Below are positions 41,728 through 44,139 of a stretch of 44,139 nt of DNA, one piece after another. The stretch is taken from contig NZ_JAPDFS010000003.1 in NCBI RefSeq assembly GCF_027257195.1, positions 67,928-112,066 of the forward strand, written 5' to 3'. The notes below the pieces were generated by a model. It was not told the origin of the DNA, did no database searches, and saw only the letters and a program-made list of their open reading frames with translations. Every line of letters starts with the position of its first letter. Position 1 is the stretch's first letter. The position numbers and the translations under genes are program-made. The DNA is from Halorubrum sp. F4. GTDB lineage: Archaea; Halobacteriota; Halobacteria; Halobacteriales; Haloferacaceae.

Positions 41728-42888
41728 TCACTCGCCTTCGGCCCCGCCCTCTCCCGCGGCTCCCTCCACCTCGGCGTCCGCGTCGGCCTCGATGACCTCC
41801 TCCAGCGTCTCGGTCCCCACGTCGCTCGCGAGTTTGACGCCGACGAGCGAGACGACGACGCCGGCGACGATGAACCCCGCCAGCCGCTGGGCGGGCGCGA
41901 CGACGTAGCCGGCGACGACCGTCGGAGCGAGGAGCGCCTCCTGTTCGAGGAAGTAGCCGGCGAACCCGCGCACGACGAGCGCGACCGCGACGATGACGAA
42001 CGGGAGATTGAGGTACGGCGTCCGGATCCCCTCGTCGCGGATCAGCTCGTCGAGCAGGCGGCCGACCGCCGCGGTCACCCCGGCGACCGCGAGCCACGGG
42101 ACGGCCGCGTAGGTGAACTCCATCGCCTGCACGGTCAAGAGCGCGTCCTCGAGGTTCGTGGCCGCCAGCACGCCGAAGAAGCCGCCGACCAGGGAGAGGC
42201 CCCCGGCGACGACGTACGTCACGACGGACACCTGTCCGGCGTACAGCGCCTCCCGGACCCGCTCGGGCATCCCCGCGACCAGCCGGTCGATCCCGAGCCC
42301 CTTGTACAACAGGGCCGCGCCGAGCAGGCCCGCGACGCCGGCGACCGCGGCCCCCGCGGAGAACTGCACGAACAGGACGGGAAGCAACAACAGCGCGATC
42401 CCGATCGGGACGAGCACGGTCGAGCGGAGCTGCTCGTCGGCGAGGAACTGCTTCAACAGGTAGTACGTCGACTCGATGTCGCGGGCCTGTCGGACCACGA
42501 CGCGGTCGACGCCGTCGACGGGCATCCGCGACTCGACGATCGGGAGGACGCGCTCGTCCTCCGCGGAGTCGACGACGACGATGGCGGCGCTCGGGTCGTA
42601 GCGGTCGACGAGGTCGTCGAGCTGTGCCGCGATGGACCGGTCCGCGCCGACCGGGCTCTCGCTCTCCGCCGAGACGACGGCCACGATCGCGTCCTCGCGC
42701 TCGTCGCGGAGGTCACGGGCCACCCGAAGCGCCTCGAGCAGGCAGTTGACGCTGGCGTCCTCGGGGTCGGCGAGGCCCGCGTCGGTGACGAGCGAACGGA
42801 CCGCCTCCCACCCGGCGACAGGCATCGGGACGTTCGTGGCCCGCCCGATCGTCCCCGAGCGGTCCACGCAGATGACCAGCGTCGTCAC
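41728..42888 (-). CDS. DUF373 family membrane protein
   Basis: 386 aa from GTG 42888 (VTTLVICVDRSGTIGRATNV). The ATG at 42900 is only about 16 nt from the TATA-like CTTTTTACT and so is unlikely to be on the mRNA. The N-terminal 140 residues form a Rossmann-like soluble domain (VICVDRSGTIG, IVVVDSAEDERVLPIVESR). About eight membrane helices follow, with STYYLLKQFLADEQLRSTVL at the junction. DUF373 is archaeal and of unknown function. Probably heads a two-gene unit with aroE. Confidence 0.9.
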   Translation of the reverse strand: MTTLVICVDRSGTIGRATNVPMPVAGWEAVRSLVTDAGLADPEDASVNCLLEALRVARDLRDEREDAIVAVVSAESESPVGADRSIAAQLDDLVDRYDPSAAIVVVDSAEDERVLPIVESRMPVDGVDRVVVRQARDIESTYYLLKQFLADEQLRSTVLVPIGIALLLLPVLFVQFSAGAAVAGVAGLLGAALLYKGLGIDRLVAGMPERVREALYAGQVSVVTYVVAGGLSLVGGFFGVLAATNLEDALLTVQAMEFTYAAVPWLAVAGVTAAVGRLLDELIRDEGIRTPYLNLPFVIVAVALVVRGFAGYFLEQEALLAPTVVAGYVVAPAQRLAGFIVAGVVVSLVGVKLASDVGTETLEEVIEADADAEVEGAAGEGGAEGE

Positions 42889-42912
42889 GGATGGATCCAT
42901 ACCCCGACGGAG

Positions 42913-42918
42913 TAAAAA
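42913..42918 (-). promoter_or_regulatory. TATA-like box deciding the DUF373 start
   Basis: Minus-strand CTTTTTACTCC is centred 27-28 nt before the GTG at 42888, favouring leaderless initiation there over the ATG at 42900. Confidence 0.5.
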
Positions 42919-42978
42919 GGCTCTCCGTGGTCGCCGTCACGGGCACCGTCGCAGCCGGCGGCGATACGACCGGCGATC

Positions 42979-43914
42979 CTACCGAAGTTCGACCTCGACG
43001 TCGCGGCCGTCGCCGGCGAAGACGCTGGCGACGCCGTTGCCGGCGGCGAACGCGACGCGTTCCGCGCCGATCCCGAGCCGCTCCGCAAGCCCGCGCTCGG
43101 GCGTGAACTCCTTGACGTCGACGTCGACGTCGATCTCCTCGGCGATCCGGGCCTCCACGTCCTCTTCGACGCCGAGCTCGTCGACGAGTCCGAGATCCAG
43201 GGCGTCGGGGCCGAGATAGACGCGCGCTTCCGTCTCGCGGATCGCCTCGGCGTCCATCCCCCGTCCCTCGCTCACGGTCTCGACGAACTGCTCGTAGTAG
43301 CCGTCGATGAGCGACTGGAGGTACTCCCGTTCGTCCTCCTCGATCTCCCGCAGCGGGACCCCGGCGTCCTTGTACTCGCCGGCGGTGAACTGCTCGTAGG
43401 AGATGCCGAGCTTGTCGGCCAGCCCGGCCGCGTTCGGCCGCGAGCCGATCACGCCGATGGAGCCCACGAGGCTCCCGTCGCGGGCCCACAACTCGTCACA
43501 GCCGCTGGCGATCCAGTAGCCGCCGGAGGCACACAGGTCCGTCGCGTACGCGACCGTCGGCCCGTCGAAGTCGGCGACCGCCCGCCGGATGTCGTCGCTG
43601 GGGACGACCTCCCCGCCGGGCGTGTTGAGCTCGACGAGGAGCGCCTCGACGTCCTCGTCGTCGTCGGCCGCCTCGACCTGTTCGACGACCTCGTCGGCGG
43701 TCGTCCCCCCCGCCCCGGAGATCGGCGAGGGACGGCCCTTATCCCGCTTTATCGGCCCCGAAATCGACACCTTCGCGACGTTGTACTCCTCGGCGTCTCC
43801 GAACCGACCGCGAGTGAGCCGACCCAGGAGTCGCCCGCCGGCGACGGTCGCCGCCGCGCCCAGCGCCGCGGCCACGAGGAGACCCGATCCGGTCGAACGT
43901 GCGTCGTCGTCCAT
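42979..43914 (-). CDS. sppA: Signal peptide peptidase SppA (S49 protease)
   Basis: 311 aa. A single N-terminal hydrophobic segment (about 10-30) anchors it. The S49 domain has the nucleophile serine in DLCASGGYWIASGCDELWA (about 126-144) and the general-base lysine in TAGEYKDAGVPLRE. VELNTPGGEVVPSDDI and GSIGVIGSRPN are typical structural motifs. It degrades cleaved signal peptides in the membrane. Translation ends in an acidic tail. Its promoter lies only about 20 bp from repeat copy 3. Confidence 0.94.
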   Translation of the reverse strand: MDDDARSTGSGLLVAAALGAAATVAGGRLLGRLTRGRFGDAEEYNVAKVSISGPIKRDKGRPSPISGAGGTTADEVVEQVEAADDDEDVEALLVELNTPGGEVVPSDDIRRAVADFDGPTVAYATDLCASGGYWIASGCDELWARDGSLVGSIGVIGSRPNAAGLADKLGISYEQFTAGEYKDAGVPLREIEEDEREYLQSLIDGYYEQFVETVSEGRGMDAEAIRETEARVYLGPDALDLGLVDELGVEEDVEARIAEEIDVDVDVKEFTPERGLAERLGIGAERVAFAAGNGVASVFAGDGRDVEVELR

Positions 43915-43937
43915 ATCGTCGATTGGTGGTGACGCGG

Positions 43938-43944
43938 TTTATGA
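43938..43944 (-). promoter_or_regulatory. TATA-like box of sppA
   Basis: Minus-strand CTCATAAACC is centred 27 nt before the ATG at 43914. Repeat copy 3 begins 19 bp further upstream, where a BRE or activator site could lie. Confidence 0.5.
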
Positions 43945-43962
43945 GCGTCGGCGCGTGCCTGC

Positions 43963-44139
43963 GAGTGCCCGAAGGGCGCGAGCGGACCGCGCGAGGTCGC
44001 CGGCGCGGAGCGCCGGCTGCTCGGAAATCTTTGATTTCCGGTGGAGGCGGCGGACCGGAGCGGCGTGCCCGCGACGGTCCGCCCGCCGAGGCTGGGGAGG
44101 CGTGAGGTGCGGGGCTGGGTGGGACTCAAAGGGGCAGCC
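43963..44139 (+). repeat. Structured intergenic repeat, copy 3 (cut by the window end)
   Basis: Parts in order: hairpin GTGCCC/GGGCGC (43965-43979); hairpin GCCGGCGC/GCGCCGGC (43999-44017, loop GGA); hairpin CGGAAATC/GATTTCCG (44022-44040, loop TTT); stem GGCGGCGGACCG (44046-44057) with CGGTCCGCCCGCC (44075-44087); the conserved block GAGGCTGGGGAGGCGTGAGG (from 44088); and the block GGGACTCAAAGGGGCAGCC (44121-44139), where the window ends. The closing arm should lie just outside. Same strand as the other copies. Confidence 0.85.

Noticed and set aside
20236..44139. CRISPR array
   Set aside because: The three repeat copies are kilobases apart with no regular spacers and no cas genes are present.
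1..44139. Insertion sequences, integrases or prophage
   Set aside because: No transposase, integrase, terminase or structural phage gene was recognised, and gene content is core metabolism and information processing.
1..44139. tRNA or rRNA genes
   Set aside because: I looked for T-arm TTCGAATC-like motifs with matching acceptor stems. The few matches lie inside clear protein genes.

Overview
The window is chromosomal DNA from a haloarchaeon, most likely Halorubrum or a close relative; the genus is inference. The evidence is very high GC, strongly acidic proteins, archaeal housekeeping genes (RpoP, L37Ae, prefoldin beta, KEOPS Pcc1, TruD, Pth2, DUF2070, DUF373), and TATA-like boxes about 27 nt upstream of start codons, which is the leaderless promoter layout of haloarchaea. 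I saw no tRNA, rRNA, CRISPR array, transposase or phage gene. Most of the window is ordinary core genome.

Layout. 1-2.4 kb: the 5' end of a respiratory complex I operon (nuoA, nuoB, fused nuoCD cut by the window edge). 2.5-6.6 kb: MFS transporter, purE, and a divergent HerA-type ATPase. 6.7-9.7 kb: an amino acid transport module (UspA-like protein, Lrp/AsnC regulator with a TrkA-C domain, APC permease) with a candidate operator over the permease start. 9.8-13.3 kb: coiled-coil protein, NfeD-like protein, small tail-anchored protein, pyruvate kinase. 13.6-16.3 kb: zinc-ribbon HTH regulator coupled to a methyltransferase, then thi4. 16.5-18.0 kb: an information-processing operon (L37Ae, RpoP, Pcc1, prefoldin beta, DUF3194). 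18.1-24.9 kb: DUF2070, a GMP synthase glutaminase subunit, truD-pth2, and dcd-thiR. 25-33 kb: metS, a frameshifted small membrane gene, VOC protein, hisF, glycosyltransferase, HTH protein, methyltransferase, TRAM protein, and an aldolase of the DapA/NAL family. 33-40 kb: YkgJ-type protein, processive glycosyltransferase, lipoprotein, Rieske protein, a gene interrupted by an in-frame TGA, a class IV aminotransferase that appears to lack its catalytic lysine, and an HHH protein. 40-44 kb: CopD-like membrane protein, aroE, DUF373, sppA.

The most unusual structure is a family of three intergenic repeats (20236-20552, 40677-40835, 43963-end), all on the + strand. They share short conserved blocks separated by hairpins whose sequences differ from copy to copy while base pairing is kept. 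This looks like a structured RNA or a palindrome-rich non-autonomous mobile element and is the best candidate for something undescribed. Other leads are the aminotransferase without Lys and Glu at the PLP positions, the TGA interruption followed by 40 conserved-looking codons, an L37Ae without any cysteine, and inverted repeats at the thi4 and permease promoters whose probable regulators (ThiR and Lrp) are encoded in the same window.
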